NCBI RefSeq assembly: GCF_003182475.1
Contig: NZ_QGTS01000003.1
Span: 304,876-368,875 of the forward strand
Direction of reading: 5' to 3'
Source: Mangrovibacter plantisponsor
GTDB taxonomy: Bacteria; Pseudomonadota; Gammaproteobacteria; Enterobacterales; Enterobacteriaceae
Length of the DNA stretch: 64,000 bases
Positions 16,687 to 25,386 of the stretch are shown piece by piece. The notes under the pieces are model-generated. The model was given only the letters and a program-made list of their open reading frames with translations, did no database searches and was not told the origin of the DNA. A program made the translations under genes and the position numbers. The stretch's first letter is position 1. Every line of letters starts with the position of its first letter.

Positions 16687-17609
16687 TGAGCATAGAGCGC
16701 AGAACCCTTAGGTGAAGCATAGCCACTCTGTTTGAACAGTGACTGGCCTTGTTTACCCTGCATGAACTGCACAAACTTCTCACCTTCTTTCACACCATCC
16801 GGGGCATTTTTCAAAACAGCGGCGTAATAGACTAATGGTTGCGTATGCAACACTTTGTCCTGGCCCTTACTGTCTTTGATGGTGAAACTCACCTGGTCAT
16901 ACCATTTTGCAGCCATGTCCGGATTACTAAGGTTAATTTCATCTGGTAATGCCACATAAGGGAGTTTGGCGGAAATCACTTCGCTCTCGTAGCCTGCTGC
17001 CGCATCAACCTGGCCGCCTTCCAGCCGGGTTAATAACCCACCTTCTATATGAATTTGAGCCGGGTTTTGCACTCCGCCCATCACTTTTTCACCAAGACCA
17101 GGCTGGTGATAATATTTGTCGGCCAACAGCAAGGTGAACACGATGTTCTGGCCTTTCGGGTCACTGTCCGGGTCAGTACGCCCGAATTTCACGCCAGGCT
17201 CGGCCAGCACTTTTAACCATGAATCATCTTTACCACTGGCAGCAGCAAACTGGGATGCATACTGGCTGTGCGGGTTCCAGGCAATCACCATACTGGTGCT
17301 CGCTACGGGAACAGCGGTATCAATCAACCCGGCATCTTTCAGGATTTGCATTGGCCCGGGAGTGATGGAAACAAACACGTCTGCCTGCACTTTTTTACTC
17401 GCCAGTAAACGCGCCATGCCATAAGCGCCCTGTCCCTGCCCCTGATATTGCACATGGTTCTGTTGTGCAAACGCAGGCCCCAGTTTTTGGTCCATCACTT
17501 TGCCCATAGAACCTGCGTAAGTCACTTTGATATCGGACGATGCCATAGCAGAAGTGCTCACAATACAAAAACCAATTAATAAGGCCAGTGGCCGAAATGT
17601 TTTATTCAT
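16683..17609 (-). CDS. periplasmic binding protein, molybdate/tungstate (WtpA) type
   Basis: A 308-residue exported binding protein. The signal peptide ends at STSAMA-SS, and the mature start DIKVTYAGSMGKVMDQKLGP is the WtpA-like opening with the Ser expected to contact the oxyanion. DVFVSITPGPMQIL and GRTDPDSDPKGQN also fit this branch (the Asp-Pro/G pattern of WtpA ligand sites). A molybdate- or tungstate-like anion is the best guess; other oxyanions are possible. First gene of the two-gene operon with the permease at 15904. Confidence 0.82.
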   Translation of the reverse strand: MNKTFRPLALLIGFCIVSTSAMASSDIKVTYAGSMGKVMDQKLGPAFAQQNHVQYQGQGQGAYGMARLLASKKVQADVFVSITPGPMQILKDAGLIDTAVPVASTSMVIAWNPHSQYASQFAAASGKDDSWLKVLAEPGVKFGRTDPDSDPKGQNIVFTLLLADKYYHQPGLGEKVMGGVQNPAQIHIEGGLLTRLEGGQVDAAAGYESEVISAKLPYVALPDEINLSNPDMAAKWYDQVSFTIKDSKGQDKVLHTQPLVYYAAVLKNAPDGVKEGEKFVQFMQGKQGQSLFKQSGYASPKGSALYAQ

Positions 17610-17830
17610 TATCCCCTCGCTATATATTTAATAACATAACGAATTATTCGCCTGTTAAGCACCAGGGACAAGAGAAAATGCATAGGTATTTATGATTTAT
17701 TGAATATTTTTCTGAAAACCAGCCAGTTCAATTAACCATATTAAAAACAGGTTATTATGTTTTACCCGTTACTCTTCACAACACTGCAGAGCCTTGCTGC
17801 GGTGTTACTGCTCGGGGTTTTACTTATATC

Positions 17831-17853
17831 ATTAAGTATGTTGTAACTATAGC
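17831..17853 (+). other. Ter site (Tus-binding replication fork trap), TerC position
   Basis: The core AGTATGTTGTAACTAT (17835-17850) matches the E. coli Ter consensus AGNATGTTGTAACTAA at all but the last base, and that T also occurs in a known E. coli Ter site. The essential G at position 6 is present. It lies just downstream of uxaB, where E. coli has TerC. In this orientation the non-permissive face is on the low-coordinate side, so it stops forks moving toward higher coordinates, i.e. forks that have already passed dif. Confidence 0.9.
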
Positions 17854-17862
17854 ATACCGAAT

Positions 17863-17897
17863 AAAAAACCCCGGAACCAAGCCTGCCAGCACCGGGG
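17863..17897 (-). terminator. rho-independent terminator of uxaB
   Basis: CCCCGG (17869-17874) pairs with CCGGGG (17892-17897). On the minus strand the stem is followed by a U-run (complement of 17863-17868). It lies 26 bases beyond the uxaB stop codon and immediately beside the Ter site. Confidence 0.8.
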
Positions 17898-17922
17898 TTG
17901 CATAAATCTTATGGTTACGCGA

Positions 17923-19374
17923 TTAGCACAGTGGTTTTACCGCTGAACGCATACCCAGCTTCAGGATAGATTCCAGATTGGCGGTAACCTGGTCTGCAAG
18001 ACCTGGAACTTTAGTTAAATCCTGCTCCCAGTGGTCACTGTCGGACAACACGGCGTCAACCAGGTGGCGAACGGTCACTTGTTTGTCACGCACACCGCCC
18101 CACAATTGTTGGTAGCGGTCGAGCCAGTGAGCATCATCCTGCAGCGGATAAGTTTCACCGTTACGCTCACCCTGGTAAAAAGCAATCAGCGCAGCCAGAG
18201 CGAATGTCAGGCGAGCCGGTAATTTGCCAGTAGTTGCCTGCCCCGCCAGCAGTTGCGGCAGAATACGGGTACGGAATTTAGTCATCCCGTTGAGAGCAAT
18301 AGAGAGCAACTGGTGTTTGATGTACGGGTTACGGAAGCGGCCAACAACAGCGCGGGCAAAGGATTCCAGCTCATCCTGCGGCAAGTCCAGCACCGGAATA
18401 ATTTCTTCGCGAATGGCGTTTTCAACAAAAGCGCAGATTTCACCATCAGACATGGCTTCACCCACGGTATTTAACCCGGCCTGGAATGCCACCGGCACCA
18501 GTGCGGTATGGGCACCGTTCAGAATAGCAACCTTACGTTCTTTATAAGGTTTAATGTTATCGACGATCAGCACATTGAGTGGCAACTGGTCGAGGCGTAA
18601 CTCTTTGGCAAGCCATTGCGGGCCCTGGATAACGAACAGATAGAAGTGTTCAGCAGTATCCAGGAAACTGTCGTGGTAACCCAGTGATTCTTCAATTGCA
18701 CTGGCTTCATCACGTGGATAACCGGTAACAATGCGGTCCACCAGCGTAGAGCAGAACGTATTGGATTCTTCCAGCCAGCGGCTGAATGCTGTGGGCAGGT
18801 TCCATGCAATGGCGTAACGCAATACCAGTTCGCGTAGTGCTTCACCGTTATAATCAATCAGTTCACAAGGGATAAGCACCCAGCCTTTATCCTGCGCACC
18901 ATTGAAATGGCTGAAACGTTCAAACAACAGGCGGGTTAATTTAGCCGGGAAGCTGACAGCCGGTGCGTCTTCAAATTTATCCCCCTCATGCCAGGCAATT
19001 CCCGCTTCGGTGGTATTGGAGAAGACAAAACGGATATCCGGGTTATGAGCCAGTTTCAGGAACTCATCATAGTCCTGGTAAACGTTCAGCTCACGGTTTA
19101 CTGAACGAATCAGGCGGGATTCACTCACTGCTTCACCGCGGTCATTCAGACCACGAATAATTGTGGTATACAGGCCATCCTGAGTGCTCAATGAAGGCGG
19201 GAAATTGCTGTCAATCGGCCGTACAATCACTACCCCGGCATTGAGGTCAGTTTTTTCGTTCAGCAGGTCAATTTGCCAGTCGATAAAAGCACGCAAAAAG
19301 TTACCTTCACCAAACTGGATGATACGGTCCGGGTAAGCGTTACCGGGAAAATCTTGACGATTAAGGGTTTTCAC
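17923..19374 (-). CDS. uxaB: tagaturonate reductase (altronate oxidoreductase)
   Basis: 483 residues, the same length as E. coli UxaB. It catalyses NADH-dependent interconversion of D-tagaturonate and D-altronate in galacturonate catabolism. The N-terminal Rossmann part ([19 protein letters not shown]) carries the family's G-x-G-N-F-x-R-A motif, and the C-terminal mannitol-dehydrogenase-type domain contains [20 protein letters not shown] with the catalytic Lys and Asn/His region. It sits alone, divergent from a GntR regulator, with a perfect CRP half-site pair between them, consistent with catabolite control. Confidence 0.95.
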   Translation of the reverse strand: MKTLNRQDFPGNAYPDRIIQFGEGNFLRAFIDWQIDLLNEKTDLNAGVVIVRPIDSNFPPSLSTQDGLYTTIIRGLNDRGEAVSESRLIRSVNRELNVYQDYDEFLKLAHNPDIRFVFSNTTEAGIAWHEGDKFEDAPAVSFPAKLTRLLFERFSHFNGAQDKGWVLIPCELIDYNGEALRELVLRYAIAWNLPTAFSRWLEESNTFCSTLVDRIVTGYPRDEASAIEESLGYHDSFLDTAEHFYLFVIQGPQWLAKELRLDQLPLNVLIVDNIKPYKERKVAILNGAHTALVPVAFQAGLNTVGEAMSDGEICAFVENAIREEIIPVLDLPQDELESFARAVVGRFRNPYIKHQLLSIALNGMTKFRTRILPQLLAGQATTGKLPARLTFALAALIAFYQGERNGETYPLQDDAHWLDRYQQLWGGVRDKQVTVRHLVDAVLSDSDHWEQDLTKVPGLADQVTANLESILKLGMRSAVKPLC

Positions 19375-19492
19375 GATGTAGTCCTGTATTATGCAAACTA
19401 TGGAGTCTGGTAAACCGGCTATAACCGGCTACGCTTTCTGTTGCACATCTCACCTGATCCGGCCTGAAATACCCTCTTCCTTTGTGTGGTAA

Positions 19493-19508
19493 TGTGATTC
19501 AAATCACA
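19493..19508. promoter_or_regulatory. CRP-binding site in the uxaB/gntR divergent region
   Basis: TGTGA-TTCAAA-TCACA is the exact CRP consensus half-site pair with 6-base spacing, 118 bases upstream of uxaB and 57 upstream of the GntR start. A nearby AATTGGTAT at about 19522-19530 resembles one half of an ExuR/UxuR operator, but the second half is poor. Confidence 0.8.
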
Positions 19509-19565
19509 CTAAGTGGTTTTTAATTGGTATTTAATTGTTTTTTTCTTACTGAAACGATACTGCTC

Positions 19566-20468
19566 ATGAGCCGGACGCAAAACCTGCGCCATAACGTCAT
19601 TAATCAGTTCATTGAAAGCCTGGTTCGCGGGCATCTGGCATCGCCCTTACCTTCGCAAAACGCACTGGCTGACATGTTCAATATCAGTCGCACAACTGTG
19701 CGCCATATTCTGGAACACCTTGTGTTGCGCCAGGTTCTGGTAGTGGAGCAAGGGCAATATATTATTGCCCGCATGCCGCTGGAAGAAGATGGCTACCAGC
19801 AAACCCGGGTGCCCGCCGAAGCGCAGCAGCGTATATTTGAACGCACGTTCTACCACATGATTAACCAACGGCAGCTACGTGCCGGGGACCAATTCACTGA
19901 AGTTGAGCTGGCAAAACAGGCAGGTGTCAGCCCTATAGTTGTGCGTGAATTCTTGCTTAAATTCAGCCGTTATTCGCTGACAGAAAGTGAACGCCGGGGT
20001 ACGTGGCGAATGAAAGTGTTTGATAAAGCCTGGGCAGAGCAGCTCTTTGAGTTGCGCGAAATGCTGGAAACCCACTCTTTGCAACGTTTCATGAATCTGC
20101 CAGCCGATAACCCCAGTTGGCTGCAGGCAAGAGATCTCCTGGCCCGCCACAGAACAATGCGTGGCACGATTGGGGATAATTACCGCATGTTTGCCGAACT
20201 GGACCGTGATTTCCACGCGCTGTTGCTCTCTGCAGCAAACAATATCTTTTTTAACCAGTCACTCGAGATTATTTCCGTTATTTTCCACTTCCACTACCAG
20301 TGGGACGAAAGTGATTTAAAACAACGGAATATTGTTGCGGTGGATGAGCATATGACAATTCTCAGCGCTATGATTTGTGGCGATGATTTAGCGGCATCAC
20401 GGGCATTACGTAATCACCTGAATACCGCCAAAGTAAACATGATTGCATCGTTACAGCCGGTTAACTAA
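19566..20468 (+). CDS. GntR-family regulator with two winged helices and FCD domain
   Basis: About 300 residues from the ATG at 19566. Residues ~5-65 form one GntR winged helix (LPSQNALADMFNISRTTVRH). Residues ~80-145 form a second one (AGDQFTEVELAKQAGVSPIV, then VREFLLKFSRYSL). An FCD ligand-binding domain follows (helices with ELREMLETHSLQRF, FAELDRDFHALLL, DEHMTILSAM). Ordinary FadR/GntR proteins have a single winged helix. It diverges from uxaB and probably senses a sugar acid intermediate. This gene is not in the E. coli K-12 order between uxaB and dgcF. Confidence 0.85.
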   Translation: MSRTQNLRHNVINQFIESLVRGHLASPLPSQNALADMFNISRTTVRHILEHLVLRQVLVVEQGQYIIARMPLEEDGYQQTRVPAEAQQRIFERTFYHMINQRQLRAGDQFTEVELAKQAGVSPIVVREFLLKFSRYSLTESERRGTWRMKVFDKAWAEQLFELREMLETHSLQRFMNLPADNPSWLQARDLLARHRTMRGTIGDNYRMFAELDRDFHALLLSAANNIFFNQSLEIISVIFHFHYQWDESDLKQRNIVAVDEHMTILSAMICGDDLAASRALRNHLNTAKVNMIASLQPVN

Positions 20469-20513
20469 AGCGCGGTGTGCCACAAGCCAGGTGATATGAA
20501 AAGCCCACAAAAA

Positions 20514-20526
20514 GTGACAGTGTCAC
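20514..20526. other. matS site (MatP binding, Ter macrodomain)
   Basis: GTGACAGTGTCAC matches the 13-bp matS consensus GTGACRNYGTCAC exactly. MatP binds such sites to organise the Ter macrodomain. It lies in the intergenic space between the GntR gene and dgcF, 7.9 kb from dif. Two imperfect direct copies of its right half (TCACAACT and TCACAACC contexts at 20534-20560) follow. Confidence 0.88.
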
Positions 20527-20580
20527 AACTTACCACGTCACAACTTGCTACGTCACAACCAGCTACCTGGCATCACAACA

Positions 20581-22002
20581 TCAGGATGCAGCCCGGCTCA
20601 TAACAGGAACATTTTGGGCACAAAGCTGATTACGCCCATGTTGTTTTGCCTGGTAAAGGTAGCGGTCGGCTTCTGTCATTTGCGCATTAAAGCAAGTTTC
20701 CAGCGATGCAGCAGCACAGGCAGTCCAGGATAAGCCAAGGCTCACCGTGATATGGTGAGTATGGTTTTTCCAGGCAAACTGGTGATGCTCCACCCGTTCC
20801 CGCACCTGGTGCCCCAGCACAATGGCCTCAGCATTGGACATCGCCGGGCACACAATCGCAAACTCTTCCCCACCCATACGGGCAAACCAGCCTTTATCGC
20901 CCACCACTTTGTTCACAACTGCGGCAAACTCAGCAAGGATCTTATCCCCACAATCATGCCCCCATGTGTCGTTGATATTTTTAAAGTGGTCGATATCCAG
21001 CAGCATCACCGCCAGTTGCCGGTTACTGGGAGCCATACAGTATGATTCGTTGCGCAGCTTCTCGTAAATCCCGGAGCGTGAGAGCACTTGTGTCAGATAA
21101 TCATAATCCGCCCGGCGCGATGCCTTACGCACCAGCGCATTAATGGTTTCCACACTCACAGACACCATCAACGGGCATAATGCAATGGTGGCAATCCCCA
21201 GGCGCGCGGAGAACATCTGGTTGACATACAGCGGCGATGTCATATGGATTTCGATAATAGAATTCGCCACCAGCACAATTTCCGTCATCCCGGTTATCAG
21301 CGTAATCAGGCATACAAAAGGCAGTGGGTAGCGTGTGGCACACCAAATTAATGCAGGCAGCGGGAATGCCAGGCTTCCGGCACCACCAATACCCACTGAA
21401 GCCAACATACATACAATTACGCCAAGCAGCGGGTACAGGTTTTCCATGCGCAGATTGGGCCATTGCGGGCGGGCCATAGACAGCAGGCATGGCAAAATCA
21501 GCACCCCAGTGGAAAACTGTTCGCTGAACCAGTCTGCAAATAGCGGGTAAAACGCATGGCGATCGACAGGCATTGAACCTACCGCGCCAAATAAGGCACA
21601 GAGTGCCGCAGCAAAAATACAGTAATTAAACAGACTCAGGGCATGAACCGGCAGCGGCGAAGTCGTGGTCGCGCGCCGTTTTTCACGTTGTACCAGCACC
21701 GCCACCGTAATAATAAACACCATGTTGGAAAAGTTAATCAGCAGCGATGCGGTACCCCAGGACGTGGTTACACCGTCGTAAATTATCATTGCCGCATAGC
21801 ACAGCGCGTAATAAAACGGATTATTCAGAAAAGGATAGCGAATAAAGACAGCCGCCAGCACCGCATTGAGTGGCCAGAAAAGCGATAACGCTTCCACCAC
21901 TCGTAAACTGGCACCGAAAAAGTAAAATACTGTGGTGATAACAAAGAGAGAAACCGCGCTGATGAGCGGCTTTTCCCGGGAAAGAAACCGATTTTTCGCC
22001 AT
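20581..22002 (-). CDS. dgcF: membrane diguanylate cyclase DgcF
   Basis: About 473 residues. The N-terminal half is a multi-span membrane sensor (FYFFGASLRVVEALSLFWPLN region, then several hydrophobic segments to ~300). The C-terminal half is a GGDEF domain with an intact active site GGEEF in RMGGEEFAIVCP, and LDIDHFKNINDTWGHDCGDK, so it should make c-di-GMP. The ATG at 22002 with GAAG upstream is preferred to the longer reading. The sequence resembles E. coli YneF/DgcF throughout, and the gene has the same place and strand relative to uxaB and yneG. Confidence 0.92.
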   Translation of the reverse strand: MAKNRFLSREKPLISAVSLFVITTVFYFFGASLRVVEALSLFWPLNAVLAAVFIRYPFLNNPFYYALCYAAMIIYDGVTTSWGTASLLINFSNMVFIITVAVLVQREKRRATTTSPLPVHALSLFNYCIFAAALCALFGAVGSMPVDRHAFYPLFADWFSEQFSTGVLILPCLLSMARPQWPNLRMENLYPLLGVIVCMLASVGIGGAGSLAFPLPALIWCATRYPLPFVCLITLITGMTEIVLVANSIIEIHMTSPLYVNQMFSARLGIATIALCPLMVSVSVETINALVRKASRRADYDYLTQVLSRSGIYEKLRNESYCMAPSNRQLAVMLLDIDHFKNINDTWGHDCGDKILAEFAAVVNKVVGDKGWFARMGGEEFAIVCPAMSNAEAIVLGHQVRERVEHHQFAWKNHTHHITVSLGLSWTACAAASLETCFNAQMTEADRYLYQAKQHGRNQLCAQNVPVMSRAAS

Positions 22003-22127
22003 TATTTTACTTCGAATTAAGAACCCGTCTTTTACGGTTTTCACCGCCGCTATACAAATCAAAACAACTCGAATATAACCTAAATTTTAACAGTTTTATC
22101 CGATTTATTTTCGTTACATTACCATTG

Positions 22128-22520
22128 TTACTGCGTTTTTTTCTGGTTCACTGGTTCACCAGGTTCCTGAAGCATTTGTAAATGCAGCCAATAATAGATA
22201 ACACCGACAATGTCGTGCTGTTGCTCTTCAGTCAGTGGAATTCCTGCCGGGATCCCGTACCACTTGGCCAGACACCCGCGGCAACAGGTCGCCGTGGCGT
22301 GCTGCGCGATAAAAACGGGATGCCCGCGCATTGGTGTTTGTTTACCGTCATTAGGAATACTGGCGGGAGCCAGCCTTTGCGCAATAAAATCTGCTGCGTG
22401 CTGGCACACAACCTCTGGTCCCTTTTTCAGACAATACTCACGTTCTTTCACACCCAACCGAAAACGGCTGCGAAACTGTGAACGCCCAAGGCGCTGAAAA
22501 AGTGACTCCATGGATTCCAT
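22128..22520 (-). CDS. yneG: DUF4186 protein YneG
   Basis: A 130-residue DUF4186 protein. Conserved Cys and His residues (QHAADFI, AQHATATCCRGCLAKW) suggest a metal site. FRSRFRLGVKEREY near the start is characteristic. Function is not established. It lies 17 bases downstream of glsB on the same strand, as in E. coli (yneG-glsB-sad), and is probably co-transcribed with it. Confidence 0.9.
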   Translation of the reverse strand: MESMESLFQRLGRSQFRSRFRLGVKEREYCLKKGPEVVCQHAADFIAQRLAPASIPNDGKQTPMRGHPVFIAQHATATCCRGCLAKWYGIPAGIPLTEEQQHDIVGVIYYWLHLQMLQEPGEPVNQKKTQ

Positions 22521-22537
22521 TTTATTTATGCCATTGT

Positions 22538-23482
22538 TTAATATACAGAACGGCCCAGTGCTGCAATCAAATTTTCCAGCACCGCTGCCCCCGCCAGTGA
22601 ATTACCAAAGTCATCCAGTTCCGGGCTCCATACAGCAATTGACATCTCATGAGGAACCACGGCAATGATGCCGCCACCAACGCCGGATTTCCCGGGGATC
22701 CCAACTCGCCAGGCAAATTCACCTGAACTTTGATACATGCCACTCGTTGCCATCAACGCATTAACCTGGCGCGTTTGTTGTGGTGTCAGAACCGGATAAG
22801 GCCAGGCGGGTGTACACCCCTGGCAGGCGAGAAACATAAATGTATCTGCCAGTTCCACACAGCTCATTTTCAGGGCGCAATAATGAAAATAGTTGTGCAG
22901 CACTGTCGTGACGTCATTATGAAAGTTGCCGAAGGATTTCATTAGCCAGGCAATAGCAGCGTTGCGGGCTGAATGTTCAAACTCAGAACGGGCTACACGC
23001 TCATCATAGGTGAGTGAAGGTACGCCAGAAAGCAGCCGAACCACTTCCAGCATGCGCTGACGCGGTGAACTGAGGCGTGTTTGCAGCATATCGCAAACCA
23101 CCAGCGCACCGGCATTAATAAAGGGATTACGTGGTTTACCCTGTTCCAGCTCAAGCTGAACCAACGAGTTAAACGGCTGGCCCGAAGGATCTTTACCCAC
23201 CCGGGACCAGATCTCGTCTTCATCGTAGCGTGTCATTGCCAGCACCAGGCTGAGCACTTTGGAAATCGACTGAATCGAAAAACGCTCACTGGCATCACCT
23301 GCCTGAAAGCGCTCTCCTTTAACTGTCGTGATGGCAATGCCCAGTTTATTCCCCGGAACTTCGGCCAGAGCGGGAATATAACTGGCAACTTTCCCTTTGC
23401 CGATTAAAGGCCTGGCAGCATCAAGTATTTGTGCCAGTAACTGATTATCCAAGTGTTGCGCCACGCCCGCCACCTCTGCCAA
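22538..23482 (-). CDS. glsB: glutaminase GlsB
   Basis: A 314-residue serine-dependent beta-lactamase-fold glutaminase, hydrolysing glutamine to glutamate and ammonia. The catalytic S-x-x-K pair is in [27 protein letters not shown] and [20 protein letters not shown], and the C-terminal [13 protein letters not shown], are all family signatures. It is very similar to E. coli YneH, with a slightly longer N-terminus. In E. coli the next gene upstream is sad; here a chemoreceptor gene stands between them. Confidence 0.95.
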   Translation of the reverse strand: MAEVAGVAQHLDNQLLAQILDAARPLIGKGKVASYIPALAEVPGNKLGIAITTVKGERFQAGDASERFSIQSISKVLSLVLAMTRYDEDEIWSRVGKDPSGQPFNSLVQLELEQGKPRNPFINAGALVVCDMLQTRLSSPRQRMLEVVRLLSGVPSLTYDERVARSEFEHSARNAAIAWLMKSFGNFHNDVTTVLHNYFHYCALKMSCVELADTFMFLACQGCTPAWPYPVLTPQQTRQVNALMATSGMYQSSGEFAWRVGIPGKSGVGGGIIAVVPHEMSIAVWSPELDDFGNSLAGAAVLENLIAALGRSVY

Positions 23483-23509
23483 TAAAAGTGGCGGGCAGTA
23501 TACACCGGG

Positions 23510-25102
23510 TCAGGCTAAACGAAAACGCGCTACCGCCGTGGTCAGTTGCTGCTGGCCTTCATGAAGGCGCCTTACACCCACCTGGCTTTGTTGCACCAGG
23601 CTCGCTGTGCGGTTAGCCACTTCGTCCAGTGCGGTTATCTGGCCTGTGACCATCTGGATGTTCTCTCCCTGGTGCAATGACGCGGCGGCAATATCATTAA
23701 GCAGGCTGGTCATCGCCGTAACCAGTTGTGTCACTGACGCAAGGTTTTGCTCAAGGCGGGCCACAGCGCCAGCACCTTGAGAGATACCTTCCAGAGAGTG
23801 GTTGATCAATTGCTGGATGGTTTGTGTCGAGTGCGTACTCTTACGTGCCAGGATACCCACCTCTTTTGCCACCACAGCAAACCCGCGCCCATGGTTACCA
23901 GCATGGGCGGCTTCAATAGCCGCGTTAAGCGCCAGAATATTTGTCTGGAAGGCAACAGTTTCAATCATTGAGACAATGCCGCGCATTTCGTCAGACCGCC
24001 CTTCAATTGCCTGCATAGAGCTGTTAACAGCCTGCATCATTTCGTCACCGCCACGGGCGATATCACGGGCTTCGTCGGCACGCTGGTTAGCAATACCCGC
24101 GAAACGGGTATTTTCATCCACACTGCCTGATAACTGGCGCATGCCATCGGTCACTTTGGTCAGCATGTGGCTTTGCTCAGTCGCCTGGAGGGATAACACC
24201 TGGTTTTCATCATTCATAGCGGCAATTTGCCCGGCCATGTTGTGCGTTGCGCTATGTACATCATTGACCACTTGCCGCAGCCCCTGTTGCATCGCCATCA
24301 GCCGTTGCCAGAGCTCACTGACTTCCCGGTTAAAACGTACCGGGGTGGCTGGCAGCACAGATAAATCGCCATCAGCCAGCCGGTCAAGGTGTTGGAGCAA
24401 ACGCCGTAATGGGCGAATAACCCAAAACAACAACCCGCTACCAGTAAAAATCGCCACGACCAGCACCACAGCCAGGGCACTGAGTGAGCGCGTCTGCATT
24501 TGGTTCAGCCCCGCCAGTAACTGCCTGTCGCCTTGTTGGCGTTGCCGGTCGCTACCGGCTTTGTATTGCGCAAAATCCTGGTTAAATTGCGCCTGAAATG
24601 CCTGCACCGGCACGGCAAAGAAACTGTCTATTGATTGTGTTTCCCGCAGGCTGTCTACCTGCTCTTTCAGCCCGCCATAAAATTGCTGATAACTCTGGAT
24701 AAGCGCCTTATTTTGCTGCGTGCCAAGTGCCTGTTGCTGGAAAGATTTGAAGGCTTGCTGGCTGGCGTTTAATGCCGAAGCCGCATCATCGGCCAGGCTG
24801 TTCCAGCTACCCACTGAGCCGGTTTCTTTATCCTGCATAAACCAGACACCAGCGCGGTTAACCAGGTCACTGGCTGTTAACAGCCCAATACGGGCTTCAT
24901 CCATCTGGCGCTGGGCATTTTGATCAATCGCCTGTTGGGTAACCTGAGCACGCACCTGGCCCAACAGTAAGCTCAGCCCGGTGGTGGATATCACCTGAAC
25001 CAGCAAAAACAGCCCAATGACACAAACCAGGCCGCTGAGCAAACCCATACCCCGGAAATGAAATCGCTGTGGCAGTAATGCCTTTATTAATTTTATCTTC
25101 AT
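23510..25102 (-). CDS. methyl-accepting chemotaxis protein
   Basis: A 530-residue chemoreceptor. TM1 lies at ~17-38, a periplasmic helical sensor domain at ~40-195, TM2 at ~210-230, then HAMP (RPLRRLLQHLDRLADGDLSV) and the signalling domain. The CheA/CheW hairpin tip appears as FQTNILALNAAIEAAHAG but continues with an unusual NHGRGFAVVAKEVGILARKS. The C-terminus lacks the NWETF-type CheR/CheB tether of Tar and Tsr, so it may depend on other receptors for adaptation. It splits glsB from sad relative to E. coli. The ligand is unknown; amino acids or amines would fit the neighbours. Confidence 0.92.
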   Translation of the reverse strand: MKIKLIKALLPQRFHFRGMGLLSGLVCVIGLFLLVQVISTTGLSLLLGQVRAQVTQQAIDQNAQRQMDEARIGLLTASDLVNRAGVWFMQDKETGSVGSWNSLADDAASALNASQQAFKSFQQQALGTQQNKALIQSYQQFYGGLKEQVDSLRETQSIDSFFAVPVQAFQAQFNQDFAQYKAGSDRQRQQGDRQLLAGLNQMQTRSLSALAVVLVVAIFTGSGLLFWVIRPLRRLLQHLDRLADGDLSVLPATPVRFNREVSELWQRLMAMQQGLRQVVNDVHSATHNMAGQIAAMNDENQVLSLQATEQSHMLTKVTDGMRQLSGSVDENTRFAGIANQRADEARDIARGGDEMMQAVNSSMQAIEGRSDEMRGIVSMIETVAFQTNILALNAAIEAAHAGNHGRGFAVVAKEVGILARKSTHSTQTIQQLINHSLEGISQGAGAVARLEQNLASVTQLVTAMTSLLNDIAAASLHQGENIQMVTGQITALDEVANRTASLVQQSQVGVRRLHEGQQQLTTAVARFRLA

Positions 25103-25386
25103 GATTTAGCTTAAGAAAAAGAGAATATAAAGCGAAATATGCAGTGAGTGTATCGGGGGAAGATGACGTTTTCGTGACAACCTGTCGCAAGCCAGATAGC
25201 ACACGCAAAATTAGTCTGCAGGCTAGCCAGGCATATAAAAAGTAATTTAAAATCAATGAATAAACAAAAATAACACAGCTAATATACGGGTAAAACGCAG
25301 GAGATTAACCGAAGCAGTTTTTGCCGGAAGCAAAATGCTGACTCCCGGCGTTTTAATTAAGTTGTAATAAACACAATCAGCTAGCG

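Noticed and set aside
17757-17846. 29-codon hydrophobic open frame (MFYPLLFTTLQS...) downstream of uxaB
   Set aside because: Its last codons and stop are the Ter site itself, and the ribosome site is weak; the sequence is better explained as a Tus target with a chance frame.
25103-25260. Possible flagellar (sigma-28) promoter for the chemoreceptor (CCCGATA element)
   Set aside because: The -10-like element has two mismatches and no TAAA at the correct distance.
25357-25379. Ter-like sequence AAGTTGTAATAAAC upstream of the sad gene end
   Set aside because: It lacks the essential G at position 6 and the ATG part of the core; too degenerate for Tus.
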